Assembly: GCF_005849285.1 (NCBI RefSeq)
Contig: NZ_CP040517.1
Span: 564,501 to 628,500 of the forward strand
Length of the DNA: 64,000 nt
Source: Luteithermobacter gelatinilyticus
GTDB lineage: Bacteria > Pseudomonadota > Alphaproteobacteria > Sphingomonadales > Emcibacteraceae
Direction of reading: 5' to 3'
Positions 9,644 to 17,446 of the stretch are shown one piece after another. The position numbers and the translations under genes were made by a program. The notes beneath the pieces were generated by a model, which was not told the DNA's origin, searched no databases, and saw only the letters and a program-made list of their open reading frames with translations. Position 1 is the stretch's first letter. Every line of letters begins with the position of its first letter.

Positions 9644-10402
9644 ATGACAACACAGTCAAACTCTCAGGTAAATTCACGGCGCACGCTGGTGCTCACCGGC
9701 GCCAGCCGAGGCATCGGTCATGCCACAGTCAAACGGTTCTCCAGTGCGGGCTGGCGGGTGATCACCCTGTCCCGTCACGGTTTTCCAGAAAACTGTCCTT
9801 GGGAAATGGGACCGGAGGATCATGTGCAGATCGACCTGGGCGATCCGGAAGACCGCGTCCGGGGGGTGGAGGAAATTCGCAAGCGCTTGGGCGGTGGGCC
9901 GCTCCATGCGCTGGTCAATAATGCAGGCATTTCCCCCAAGGCAGAGGATGGCGGCCGCCTCAATACCCTGAATACGGATGAGGCGGACTGGAAAAAAGTG
10001 TTCGAGGTGAATTTTTTCGCTCCCGTGGTGCTGGCCCGAGGATTGCTGGATGAACTGATCCTGGGCAAGGGGGCCATTGTCAATGTGACCTCCATCGCCG
10101 GCAGTCGGGTTCATCCTTTTGCAGGGGCAGCCTATGGCACTTCCAAGGCGGCGCTGGCGGCGCTTACTCGGGAAATGGCTGCCGATTTCGGCCCGCACGG
10201 TATCCGCGTTAACGCCATTGCGCCGGGAGAAATCGACACCGCGATCCTTTCCCCGGGAACCGAAGAGATTGTCAAAAACATTCCGCTTCGCCGTCTCGGC
10301 AAACCGGAAGAAGTGGCCAAAACCATTTATTATCTGTGTACCGAGGCGTCGGACTATGTAACGGGGGCGGAAATCCACATCAATGGCGGCCAGCACGTTT
10401 AA
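9644..10402 (+). CDS. Short-chain dehydrogenase/reductase
   Basis: NAD(P)-dependent classical SDR of 252 residues. Features are the cofactor motif TGASRGIGHATV, the NNAG motif (LVNNAGISPKA), the catalytic Ser (NVTSIAGSRVH) and Tyr/Lys (YGTSKAALAAL). The C-terminal INGGQHV is typical. The substrate cannot be inferred, because the neighbours are a reductase and the low-GC insert. It lies 51 bp after the ArsC-like gene on the same strand. Confidence 0.9.
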   Translation: MTTQSNSQVNSRRTLVLTGASRGIGHATVKRFSSAGWRVITLSRHGFPENCPWEMGPEDHVQIDLGDPEDRVRGVEEIRKRLGGGPLHALVNNAGISPKAEDGGRLNTLNTDEADWKKVFEVNFFAPVVLARGLLDELILGKGAIVNVTSIAGSRVHPFAGAAYGTSKAALAALTREMAADFGPHGIRVNAIAPGEIDTAILSPGTEEIVKNIPLRRLGKPEEVAKTIYYLCTEASDYVTGAEIHINGGQHV

Positions 10403-10557
10403 CTTTAGAGAAAATTAAATATTAAATATCTCCGTTTAAAAGTTGTAGATGTACAATTTTTTCGAGCGTTTTTTCTTTTGTGTAAACGATTTGGTGTGTA
10501 TTATGGGGTCTTGAAAATAGGGCTTCATAAATTATTTATTTTTATGTGTTGACATAT

Positions 10558-11025
10558 ATGGCAACAATAGAAGAATTATACACTCTTGGAAAAATTGAAA
10601 AGTATGTTCCTGATCTTGGGCCTGACCAACATATCGAGAGGGTTTTATATCTTTCGTTGGAGCTTGTGGAGTGGATCAACACGACATTGTCAGGTATGCC
10701 GCGAAGGGCAGGAAGGGACCTTACCCCTTTGGAACAAGTGGATAATATTTTTTCAAACTATATATCTGGGAAAAAAATGGTTGGGGAATACCAAAAACTT
10801 ATGCCCCAGAAATATGCAGTTTGGGAGTTGAAAACTGCTGATATCAGAATATTTGGTTGGTTTGTCCGACAAAGAGTTTTTATTGCAACCCATGCGGATA
10901 CTGCAACAAATATTAAGGGCCAAAAACTGTATAGGAAGTATATTAAAAAGGTTCGGGATTATCGAAAAAGAATAAATTTAACTAATCCAAAATATACGAC
11001 AAAAGGTTTAGGTGATGTCCTTTAA
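10558..11025 (+). CDS. Probable HigB/RelE-like toxin of a toxin-antitoxin pair
   Basis: A 155-residue basic protein from a clearly lower-GC stretch than its surroundings. The C-terminal half has WELKTADIRIFGWFVRQRVFI, which resembles the RelE/HigB (Gp49-like) mRNA-interferase core, followed by a Lys/Arg-rich tail (KKVRDYRKRINL). The frame extends to a GTG at 10546, but the ATG at 10558 is the more natural start; no good ribosome site is seen for either. It overlaps the HTH gene by 11 bases. Toxin-first order with an XRE partner fits HigBA. The assignment is by pattern only. Confidence 0.6.
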   Translation: MATIEELYTLGKIEKYVPDLGPDQHIERVLYLSLELVEWINTTLSGMPRRAGRDLTPLEQVDNIFSNYISGKKMVGEYQKLMPQKYAVWELKTADIRIFGWFVRQRVFIATHADTATNIKGQKLYRKYIKKVRDYRKRINLTNPKYTTKGLGDVL

Positions 11026-11410
11026 GATTAATATTTCCGGTAAAAGGAAAGTTTTTGCAAATCTGTTAGCAGAATTGCATGAGGAGCTTTATGACATTTA
11101 CCAGAAACGCAACGAAGAAACCGGTTTAACTAAAGCAGATATAGCTGAGCGACTGGAAGTTCATAGGTCTTTGATTACAAAAAAATTTGGCGGTACGTCC
11201 AATTTGACTTTAGAAAGTGTTGCTTATTTGGCGTGGGCGCTTGATTGCAAGCCTCGGGTTGAACTAATTCCCTTAGAAGATTTAAATAATAACCGTAAAA
11301 CATACACGGAATATTATTTAAGTGGTTCTAAGGAAGATAAGATAACACGAACAACCTCAACCAGTTCAACAACTACCTTTTTTAATACTGTTAATCTGAA
11401 AAGAGCCTAG
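11015..11410 (+). CDS. XRE-type helix-turn-helix protein, probable antitoxin
   Basis: A DNA-binding protein of 131 residues. The helix-turn-helix is TKADIAERLEVHRSLITKKF followed by GGTSNLTLESVAYLAWALD, the layout of XRE/HigA antitoxins. A polar Thr/Ser-rich tail (TRTTSTSSTTTFF) follows. The ATG at 11015 is preferred over an adjacent GTG at 11012. It overlaps the upstream toxin-like gene, as is usual for HigBA pairs, and would be expected to autorepress the operon. GC is low, like the genes on both sides. Confidence 0.75.
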   Translation: MSFKINISGKRKVFANLLAELHEELYDIYQKRNEETGLTKADIAERLEVHRSLITKKFGGTSNLTLESVAYLAWALDCKPRVELIPLEDLNNNRKTYTEYYLSGSKEDKITRTTSTSSTTTFFNTVNLKRA

Positions 11411-11419
11411 GACCTTGAT

Positions 11420-11830
11420 ATGACAGGGTTTGCTTATACGATTTTTTGCGATGATGTTCGGCAAGAAATTAACAACAAACAATCTTTTATTGGGACTTAC
11501 GGGCAAGATATCGTCGTTCCGGACAAAGAGCAGTTTACATTACTGAAGTTTTTTATCGTTCTAAACTACTGTGTAACGAAGGGGGTGCCGTTTAAGGAGA
11601 TTGAGTTTGTCGTGGAGCTTCCCGATCAGGATGATATCAGATTGCGAGCGGATGATGTGAATATTGTTCCAGATGATAATACTTCCAGGTTACGTTTTAG
11701 TGCTGTTTTCGGTGTTAATAATTTAGTTGTTAAACCGGGAACTAGAATCATGACGTACGTTCTTGTTGATGGGGTAAAGGTTGAGGGGGATAAAATCCAC
11801 ATCAAATCCTCTGGAGACCTACCTCAATAA
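11420..11830 (+). CDS. Small conserved protein, DUF6941-like
   Basis: A 136-residue soluble protein. The N-terminus (IFCDDVRQEINNKQSFIGTYG) resembles the DUF6941 family, whose members begin with a similar CD-x-R-x-E...IG-x-YG motif; this is recalled by eye, not searched. The rest is predicted beta-rich (two-layer or immunoglobulin-like). No catalytic motif is visible. It starts 9 bp after the antitoxin-like gene with an AGGA ribosome site, so it is the third gene of the low-GC insert. Its function is unknown. Confidence 0.65.
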   Translation: MTGFAYTIFCDDVRQEINNKQSFIGTYGQDIVVPDKEQFTLLKFFIVLNYCVTKGVPFKEIEFVVELPDQDDIRLRADDVNIVPDDNTSRLRFSAVFGVNNLVVKPGTRIMTYVLVDGVKVEGDKIHIKSSGDLPQ

Positions 11831-11847
11831 AATTTTCGGGCGGTTTT

Positions 11848-13323
11848 CTAATGCCGCCAGAAGGCGGGGGTGAACAGGACCACCACCGCAAGAATTTCCA
11901 GACGGCCGAGCAGCATGCCGAGACTGAACAGCCATTTGGCGGCGTCAGGGACGCTGGCGAAATTATGGTCAGGGCCGATCATCGGTCCGAATCCGGGGCC
12001 TACATTGGTCAGTGTGGTCAAGGCGCCGCTCAGCGCCGTCAAAAGATCCAGTCCGGTCAGTGACACGGCAATGGTCAGGGCCACCAGCGTGGTCAGGAAC
12101 GCGCCGACGAAAACCAGGACAGAATACAGAATGGAGCCGTCGATGGCTTCGCGGCCGTATTTGATGATTGCCACCTTGTTGGGTGACAGCAATTGCTGAA
12201 GGCTCGTTCGGAAGGCGGTGATCACCACCAGAAGACGATAGACCTTGAGACCGCCGGCGGTGGAGCCGGAACAGCCGCCAAAAAAAGTGATCACGAAAAA
12301 CGTTGCCACGGCAAATCCGCCCCAGGTGAGGTAGTTTTCCGACGCGAAACCGGTAGTGGAAATGATGGAAATCACGTTGAACGCCGTCGAGCTCAGGACA
12401 TGAAAGAAACTTTCATTTTCCGTAAACAGATAATGCCAGGCGGTGGTGGCGCTGATCACGACGCCCAGGATAATCAGAAAGGCGGGAATCTGGGGGTCTT
12501 CCATCAGGTTATAATCCCGATGGATCAGGGCCTTGACATAAACCGCGAAGGGCAGGGAGCCCAACACCATGAACAGGCAACCGGTCCACAGAACCCCATC
12601 GCTGTGGAAATACCCCACAGAAGCGTCATGGGTGGAATATCCGCCGGTGGAGATGGTGGTCATGGCGTGATTGATGGCGTCAAAGCCGGACATGCCGGAC
12701 AGGTAAAACATCAGGCCGCACAACAGGGTAAGCCCCACATAAATGCCCAGCAGCCACAAGGAGTATTTGTAAAATTGCGGCACCGGTTTGTTGCCGGTAT
12801 CGGAGGATTCAATGGTGAAAATCTGCATCCCGCCGATTTTCAGAAACGGCATCAGCATCAGCCCGATGCCGATAATGCCGATGCCGCCCAGCCATTGGGT
12901 CAGCGAGCGCCACAACAATAGCCCGGGGGGCATGCCGTCCAGGCCGGACAACACCGTCGAGCCGGTGGTGGTCAGACCGGAAATGGCTTCGAAAAAGGCA
13001 TCGGTGAAGGACAGGCCCGCAGCGGAAAGATAAAGCGGCAATGCGGCCACCACCGCCGTTGACAGCCACAACATATTGACCAGGAAAAACCCGAATCTCA
13101 GGGTAAAGGCGGGGATGTCGTCGCGGGTGGCAATCAGCATCAGCAGCGCCGGCACGCCTGTCAATATGGAGGAGCCCAGAAAAACCTGCCAGTCGGAATT
13201 GTGGTTGAGATAATCCACGCTGGCCGGAACGAGCATGGCCAGCGCCAGATAGAGACAGAAATAACTCACTACATAGGCCGTGGGTTTGAAAATCTGGGCA
13301 TATATACCGGTGGCGTTGACCAT
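11848..13323 (-). CDS. trkH: TrkH-family potassium uptake protein
   Basis: Potassium-translocating membrane subunit of a Trk/Ktr system, 491 residues with about ten membrane segments. The four pore repeats can be seen: SGLTTTGSTV, TISTGGYST, SIISTTGFAS and TTLTNVGPGFG, each with the selectivity Gly. The conserved GGCSGSTAGGLKVYR also fits. It normally works with the cytoplasmic gating subunit TrkA, which is not in this window. It runs convergently with the low-GC insert, and its upstream region is occupied by the 203-bp repeat element. Confidence 0.95.
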   Translation of the reverse strand: MVNATGIYAQIFKPTAYVVSYFCLYLALAMLVPASVDYLNHNSDWQVFLGSSILTGVPALLMLIATRDDIPAFTLRFGFFLVNMLWLSTAVVAALPLYLSAAGLSFTDAFFEAISGLTTTGSTVLSGLDGMPPGLLLWRSLTQWLGGIGIIGIGLMLMPFLKIGGMQIFTIESSDTGNKPVPQFYKYSLWLLGIYVGLTLLCGLMFYLSGMSGFDAINHAMTTISTGGYSTHDASVGYFHSDGVLWTGCLFMVLGSLPFAVYVKALIHRDYNLMEDPQIPAFLIILGVVISATTAWHYLFTENESFFHVLSSTAFNVISIISTTGFASENYLTWGGFAVATFFVITFFGGCSGSTAGGLKVYRLLVVITAFRTSLQQLLSPNKVAIIKYGREAIDGSILYSVLVFVGAFLTTLVALTIAVSLTGLDLLTALSGALTTLTNVGPGFGPMIGPDHNFASVPDAAKWLFSLGMLLGRLEILAVVVLFTPAFWRH

Positions 13324-13357
13324 ATGTTATTCCGCAAATTCATGCCTTGATACGGGC

Positions 13358-13560
13358 CTAGTGTGGTGAATTTGAAGTTCCTGTTATTGATTATGTCATA
13401 CGACTTAAGAACTTCAAATTCAGAAACCACACTAGAGTCAAATAATTAACCAGTCTTCTTGTTGACTCTGAAATTCGAATAGCCTGCTACAAATATGATA
13501 CGAATTTCAGAGTCAGAAGACTAGAGTGAATTGTGAAGAGGTTGGCTCAATTCCCTCTAG
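13358..13560. repeat. 203-bp composite palindromic element, copy 1
   Basis: Three palindromic modules share CTAG junctions. Module A (13358-13435) has arms CTAGTGTGGTG...CACACTAG and inner AATTTGAAGTTC/GAACTTCAAATT. Module B (13432-13524) has arms GACTCTGAAATTCG/CGAATTTCAGAGTC. Module C (13521-13560) is CTAGAGTGAATTG...CAATTCCCTCTAG. A second copy of identical length is at 21461-21663, with seven differences by eye (about 96-97% identity). It has no ORF. It sits just upstream of trkH. Confidence 0.9.
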
Positions 13561-13885
13561 AACGCCGTCTCCTTCTGAGAGGCGGCAGATGACGATATAT
13601 TGGGGAATGAGATATATCAGGAAATGAGAGTCTGGGGAAGTTTTCCGTTTGATCCCGGTACATGATCCGGACGCGCTGTCCCGCCGAGAAGGGCTACAGT
13701 TTTGTCTGCATCTGTTCTGTCCTGGTTCCGATCCTACAGTAAAATTTCCGGTCCTAAGTGTCGGAAAACTTTACATCTGTTTCTTGGAAAAAATTATAAC
13801 CATTTGTTTTTCTTGGTTTTTTATTGTGGCATGGGTTTTGCTTAGTGTCGATCAGTTTGTAAAAGTTTTTTTGAGGAAATAAATA
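13561..13885. other. Intergenic region upstream of the PEP-CTERM gene
   Basis: The 325 bp between the repeat and the PEP-CTERM gene hold no credible gene; a 77-codon ORF (13649-13882) lacks a ribosome site and any familiar composition. The last 100 bases are AT-rich and probably contain the promoter. The ribosome site GAGGAAATAAATA precedes the ATG at 13886. Confidence 0.5.
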
Positions 13886-14488
13886 ATGAAACACATTGCT
13901 ACTTTTTTTCTGGCCTCAGTATGTCTGTTGTTTTCAAGCCTGAGTGCCCATGCCACCCTGATTTTTGACAATGCAGATGTTGGGCGCGCGTCCAACAGAG
14001 GGGCGCAATCGAGTCCAGGCGCCCTGGTTACGGTTTCTGCCAACGTGACGATCAGCAATATTGCGGTCCGGAATGACCTGAATCAGGACGGCAATCTGAA
14101 GTTTGTTATTTTTGACCACGACACTCATGATCTGCTGTATAGCAGCGCGGCAAAAGCTTTCGTCGATGATGGCGTTTCCTGGAAAATCTCTGACATGTTC
14201 AGCTTCACGCTCCTGGCTGGCAAAAGCTATGACATCGGCGCGATTGCCGATGTGGGCGGGCTTTGGCATTATGATAGCACAAGCAACAGCATGAACGGAA
14301 TCACATCTATTGTATCGAACCCGAATTTCGGGAATTTCGGTTCACCGGCCCAAGTTGGTCATGCTAGTGCTGATGCGCACATCCGTCTGTATGCCGAGGA
14401 AAGTGTCGATGTTCCCGAACCGGCCCCGCTTGCCCTGCTGGGTCTTGGGCTTTTGGGGCTTGGGATGGCGCGGCTGCGGCACCATTAA
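13886..14488 (+). CDS. Secreted PEP-CTERM sorting-domain protein
   Basis: Exported protein of 200 residues. A signal peptide (MKHIATFFLASVCLLFSSLS, cleaved near AHA-T) precedes a beta-rich ectodomain. The C-terminus is the PEP-CTERM signal: VPEPAPLALLGLGLLGLGM followed by ARLRHH. Such proteins are processed by an exosortase and delivered to the cell surface or extracellular matrix. No exosortase gene is in this window. The role of the ectodomain is unknown. A rho-independent terminator follows at 14579-14607. Confidence 0.9.
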   Translation: MKHIATFFLASVCLLFSSLSAHATLIFDNADVGRASNRGAQSSPGALVTVSANVTISNIAVRNDLNQDGNLKFVIFDHDTHDLLYSSAAKAFVDDGVSWKISDMFSFTLLAGKSYDIGAIADVGGLWHYDSTSNSMNGITSIVSNPNFGNFGSPAQVGHASADAHIRLYAEESVDVPEPAPLALLGLGLLGLGMARLRHH

Positions 14489-14578
14489 ATATCATATAAA
14501 CATCATAGCCTCAATTTACCCAATATATTCCAATACATCCAATATATTCCAATACATAATGTATGAAGTAGAGTGAAT

Positions 14579-14607
14579 AAAGGGGAGGGCAACCTCCCCC
14601 TTTTTTA
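14579..14607 (+). terminator. Rho-independent terminator after the PEP-CTERM gene
   Basis: Stem GGGGAGG, loop GCAA, stem CCTCCCC, followed by a run of T. It lies about 90 bp after the stop and also faces the end of the convergent GFA gene. Confidence 0.85.
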
Positions 14608-14642
14608 TGCTGATTTTTTGCTGGTCCGCTGGGCGGGCGGGA

Positions 14643-15044
14643 TCAAGCGCCAGGGTTGCTGTGCAGGCGGGCGATATTGTCTTCCCAGTTACGGCCGTCA
14701 AAATCCGTATAGTCGATGGCCTCGACCGTTCCGGTGTCAAGGCAGCTCACGTTGACGCTGATTCCGTCCGGATGGGAGCGGGGCGTATAAAAGCTTTTCA
14801 CACCGCAAATCTTGCAGAAAGTATGTTTGGCGGTATGGGTGTTAAAGCTGTAGGTGGTGAGGCTGTCCGCTCCTTGAAGAAGGTGGAATTTTTCTTTTTC
14901 CACAATCAGATGCACAAACCCGGTCATGCGGCACATGGAACAGTTGCAACGAGTGGCCTTGAGCCGGGCGGGGGCTTCCACTTCAAAACGCACCGCGCCG
15001 CAATGACAGCCGCCCTGGTGGGTGAGATTCTTGTGTAACGTCAT
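14643..15044 (-). CDS. GFA/CENP-V domain zinc protein
   Basis: A 133-residue protein of the GFA (glutathione-dependent formaldehyde-activating-like) family. Zinc ligands are visible in order: GGCHCGAVRFE, CNCSMCRMTG and FCKICGVKSFY. The family name comes from one enzyme; most members have no known activity, so no reaction is claimed. The start is the second of two adjacent ATGs (MTLHKN). It stands alone between the PEP-CTERM gene and the iron receptor. Confidence 0.9.
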   Translation of the reverse strand: MTLHKNLTHQGGCHCGAVRFEVEAPARLKATRCNCSMCRMTGFVHLIVEKEKFHLLQGADSLTTYSFNTHTAKHTFCKICGVKSFYTPRSHPDGISVNVSCLDTGTVEAIDYTDFDGRNWEDNIARLHSNPGA

Positions 15045-15066
15045 CAATCGTTGCTCCCCATGAAAT

Positions 15067-15188
15067 CCCGCTTCCCTATGCCCGCTTCCCTATGCCTGCT
15101 TCCTTATGAATGTCTGTTAAATGTCTGTTGCTGGCACGGAAATGTCAATCCATTACAGACGATCATCAGGCCATTACAGACGATCATC
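15067..15188. repeat. Short tandem repeats upstream of the TonB receptor
   Basis: Three 14-bp units related to CCCGCTTCCCTATG run from 15067 to 15108. Two copies of AATGTCTGTT follow, then two 18-bp copies of CCATTACAGACGATCATC at 15150-15167 and 15171-15188. Nothing coding is seen here. Confidence 0.85.
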
Positions 15189-15210
15189 GGGGCGCGGAGA
15201 AGTATTGCTA

Positions 15211-15269
15211 TTGACAATGAATATTAATGTAAGTATGACCGTTATCAATTAATAATAATTATTATTAAT
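15211..15269 (+). promoter_or_regulatory. Promoter and Fur-box-like palindrome for the TonB receptor
   Basis: TTGACA (15211-15216), 17 bases, then TATGAC (15234-15239) make a sigma-70-like promoter. Just downstream is a perfect 22-bp palindrome at 15248-15269 (half ATTAATAATAA), which resembles AT-rich Fur-family iron boxes. Iron control is inferred from this and from the receptor it precedes. Confidence 0.5.
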
Positions 15270-15290
15270 ATCAATCTATGAGGAAGTTCC

Positions 15291-17435
15291 ATGATTTATC
15301 CCCCCAAGGCGGCTTTGCTCGCCTCCGTTTCCCTGTCTTTATCCCTAAGCCCCGGTCTGTTACTGGCGGATGCCGAGGAGGCGGCGCTGGAGGAGATTGT
15401 CGTGACCACGACGGCGGGATTGCAGATTCCCGTTTCCTCCATTCCGGGGGCGGTGCAAATTCTGGACCGGGAAGACCTCGATATTCAGAACGCCATTTCC
15501 CAGGACCTGGCCGATACGCTGGCCAATCTCTTGCCGGGCTATTCGCCAAGCAACCAGCTGGCCTCCAATTTCGGCCAGACCTTCCGCGGCAAGAAGGCCG
15601 TGGTGCTCATTGACGGAGTGTTGCAGACCACACCGATTCGCAACGCTTCGCGGGAGTTTCGGACCATTTCCCAAGAGGCCATCGAGCGGGTCGAGGTGAT
15701 CAAGGGTGCCAGCGCGCTCTATGGCAACGGCTATGCGGGCGGCGTGATCAATATCGTCACCAAACAGGCCACGGAAGACTTCCAGGGCTGGGCCAGCGGC
15801 GAATATAATTTCCAGCCTGAGGACTGGGGTGCCACGGACGGCTATGCGCTGAATGCGGGATTTTCCGGCACGACGGGCGGGCAACTGGAAGTTGTGCTAA
15901 GCGCCTCTTACGTCAAAACGGGCCATTTTGTCGATGCGCACGGGGAGATTCTGCCGGACGACCAGAACGGTCAGGGTGGCACCGCCAACGGCAATCAATA
16001 CGATGTTTTGCTGAAACTGGGTCGCCAGTTTGACACGCACCGGCTGGAGATAAGCGGCCATTATTATTACATGGACAACCGGCCCAGCTTCAACCGCATC
16101 GTCAATCCGCTTACCGGCTTCACCGAAATCGACGTGACCCGGCCCTACAGCAGCGGCGATCCGAAAAACGAAAGCTTCTTCACCAGGCTGCAATGGCAGA
16201 GTGACGACCTGTTCGGCCAGGAATTCGCCCTGCATCTCTCCTTTGGCAAGAATGACTATTTGTTCGCCACCACCAAGGTGGAGTCCCGCAAAATCAAGAT
16301 CTCGCCCTCCCTGCGCAGCAGCCTTGCCGAAGGGGACCTGCAACTGATTTACGGGCTCGACATGGAATGGGACACCACCAGCCAGAGCTATCGGGCGGAT
16401 TTCGTGCCGGACAATATTCCCGCCGGAATCGAACCTTGCTGGATCTGTGATGTGGACAAGCAGCAGATCTCCCCCTATCTTCAGGCCAATTACACCCTGA
16501 CCGAGAGGTTGGAGATGCAGGCTGGGGTGCGCTATGAAAATTATCGCTTCGAGGTGCCGGATTTCGTGCCGATTCGCGGGCCGTTGTTCGGCGTTCCCGT
16601 GGCCGGCGGGACCCTGAATTATAACGAGCCGGTCTTTAACATTGGCGCCGTTTATCAGCTTGCCCCGGCGACCGAACTCTACGGCGGCTATTCCGAAGGC
16701 TATGCGGTGGATGACCTGCGGCGCTTGCGGGGCATCACGACGCCGACCGTCGCGGCCTTCAAGGACCAGGTGCCGGCCACCAAGTCGCATAATTTCGAAC
16801 TGGGTATCCGCTCCCTGGTCGGGGATGACCTGAATCTGTCCGCAACCGCCTATTATACCAAAAATACGGACGCCTCCCATTACGGCCAGGAATCCGACGG
16901 CGCCTTCCCGCTGGAATTCCTGGTTTATGCTGATGAAAAAATCTATGGGGTGGAATTGACGGCGGATTATCGGTTCACTGACCGGCTGAGTGCGGGCGGC
17001 ACCTATTCCTGGAGCGAGGGCGAATACCTCGATTCCGTAGCCGGTGACTACCGGTATCTCAACGGCACCAGGATCACGCCGGCGAAGATCACCGCCTATG
17101 TGGAAGGCCGGCCGCTGGATAACCTGTTTGCTCGCCTGCAGATGCTGCATGTGGCGGGCCGGGACAAATTCCCGGACCTCGAAATGGGCGGCCTTGTCGG
17201 CAATCTGTATTACGAGAGCGAGATTGACGGCTATACCCTGCTGGACTTTACCATGTCCTATAGTTTCGAGACCCGGGGTAAACTTACCCTGTCCGTGCGC
17301 AACCTGCTGAACAATCACTATGCGCCGGCCTCGTCGCAGGTCAATAAAGATCTTCTGACGACCAGCGCCGCCAGCCGGGCGGTGTATGCCGGACAGGGAC
17401 GCGCCATCAGCCTGAAATACAGCATCACCTATTAA
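15291..17435 (+). CDS. TonB-dependent outer-membrane receptor, siderophore/iron type
   Basis: Outer-membrane transporter of 714 residues. A signal peptide (to LLLADA) and a TonB box EEIVVTTT precede the plug domain, which has the motif IEVIKGASALYGNGYAGGVIN-like in ERVEVIKGASALYGNGYAGG. A 22-strand barrel ends in the C-terminal aromatic ISLKYSITY. The AGGAAG ribosome site supports the ATG at 15291. The gene is followed 11 bp later by a PepSY membrane protein, the usual partner of ferric-siderophore receptors. The ligand is not identifiable from sequence alone. Confidence 0.92.
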   Translation: MIYPPKAALLASVSLSLSLSPGLLLADAEEAALEEIVVTTTAGLQIPVSSIPGAVQILDREDLDIQNAISQDLADTLANLLPGYSPSNQLASNFGQTFRGKKAVVLIDGVLQTTPIRNASREFRTISQEAIERVEVIKGASALYGNGYAGGVINIVTKQATEDFQGWASGEYNFQPEDWGATDGYALNAGFSGTTGGQLEVVLSASYVKTGHFVDAHGEILPDDQNGQGGTANGNQYDVLLKLGRQFDTHRLEISGHYYYMDNRPSFNRIVNPLTGFTEIDVTRPYSSGDPKNESFFTRLQWQSDDLFGQEFALHLSFGKNDYLFATTKVESRKIKISPSLRSSLAEGDLQLIYGLDMEWDTTSQSYRADFVPDNIPAGIEPCWICDVDKQQISPYLQANYTLTERLEMQAGVRYENYRFEVPDFVPIRGPLFGVPVAGGTLNYNEPVFNIGAVYQLAPATELYGGYSEGYAVDDLRRLRGITTPTVAAFKDQVPATKSHNFELGIRSLVGDDLNLSATAYYTKNTDASHYGQESDGAFPLEFLVYADEKIYGVELTADYRFTDRLSAGGTYSWSEGEYLDSVAGDYRYLNGTRITPAKITAYVEGRPLDNLFARLQMLHVAGRDKFPDLEMGGLVGNLYYESEIDGYTLLDFTMSYSFETRGKLTLSVRNLLNNHYAPASSQVNKDLLTTSAASRAVYAGQGRAISLKYSITY

Positions 17436-17446
17436 AGGAGCCGCGC

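Noticed and set aside
12193-12921. 242-codon ORF opposite trkH
   Set aside because: Antisense to a complete TrkH protein; composition is that of a shadow frame.
13649-13882. 77-codon ORF upstream of the PEP-CTERM gene
   Set aside because: No ribosome site, no family resemblance, and its end lies in the likely promoter region.
14569-14580. TAGAGTGAATAA as a further copy of the dispersed palindrome
   Set aside because: Only ten matching bases and no second arm; it is the left flank of a terminator.
15067-15188. CRISPR-like repeats
   Set aside because: Units are adjacent or separated by only three bases and there are no spacers or cas genes; simple tandem duplication.
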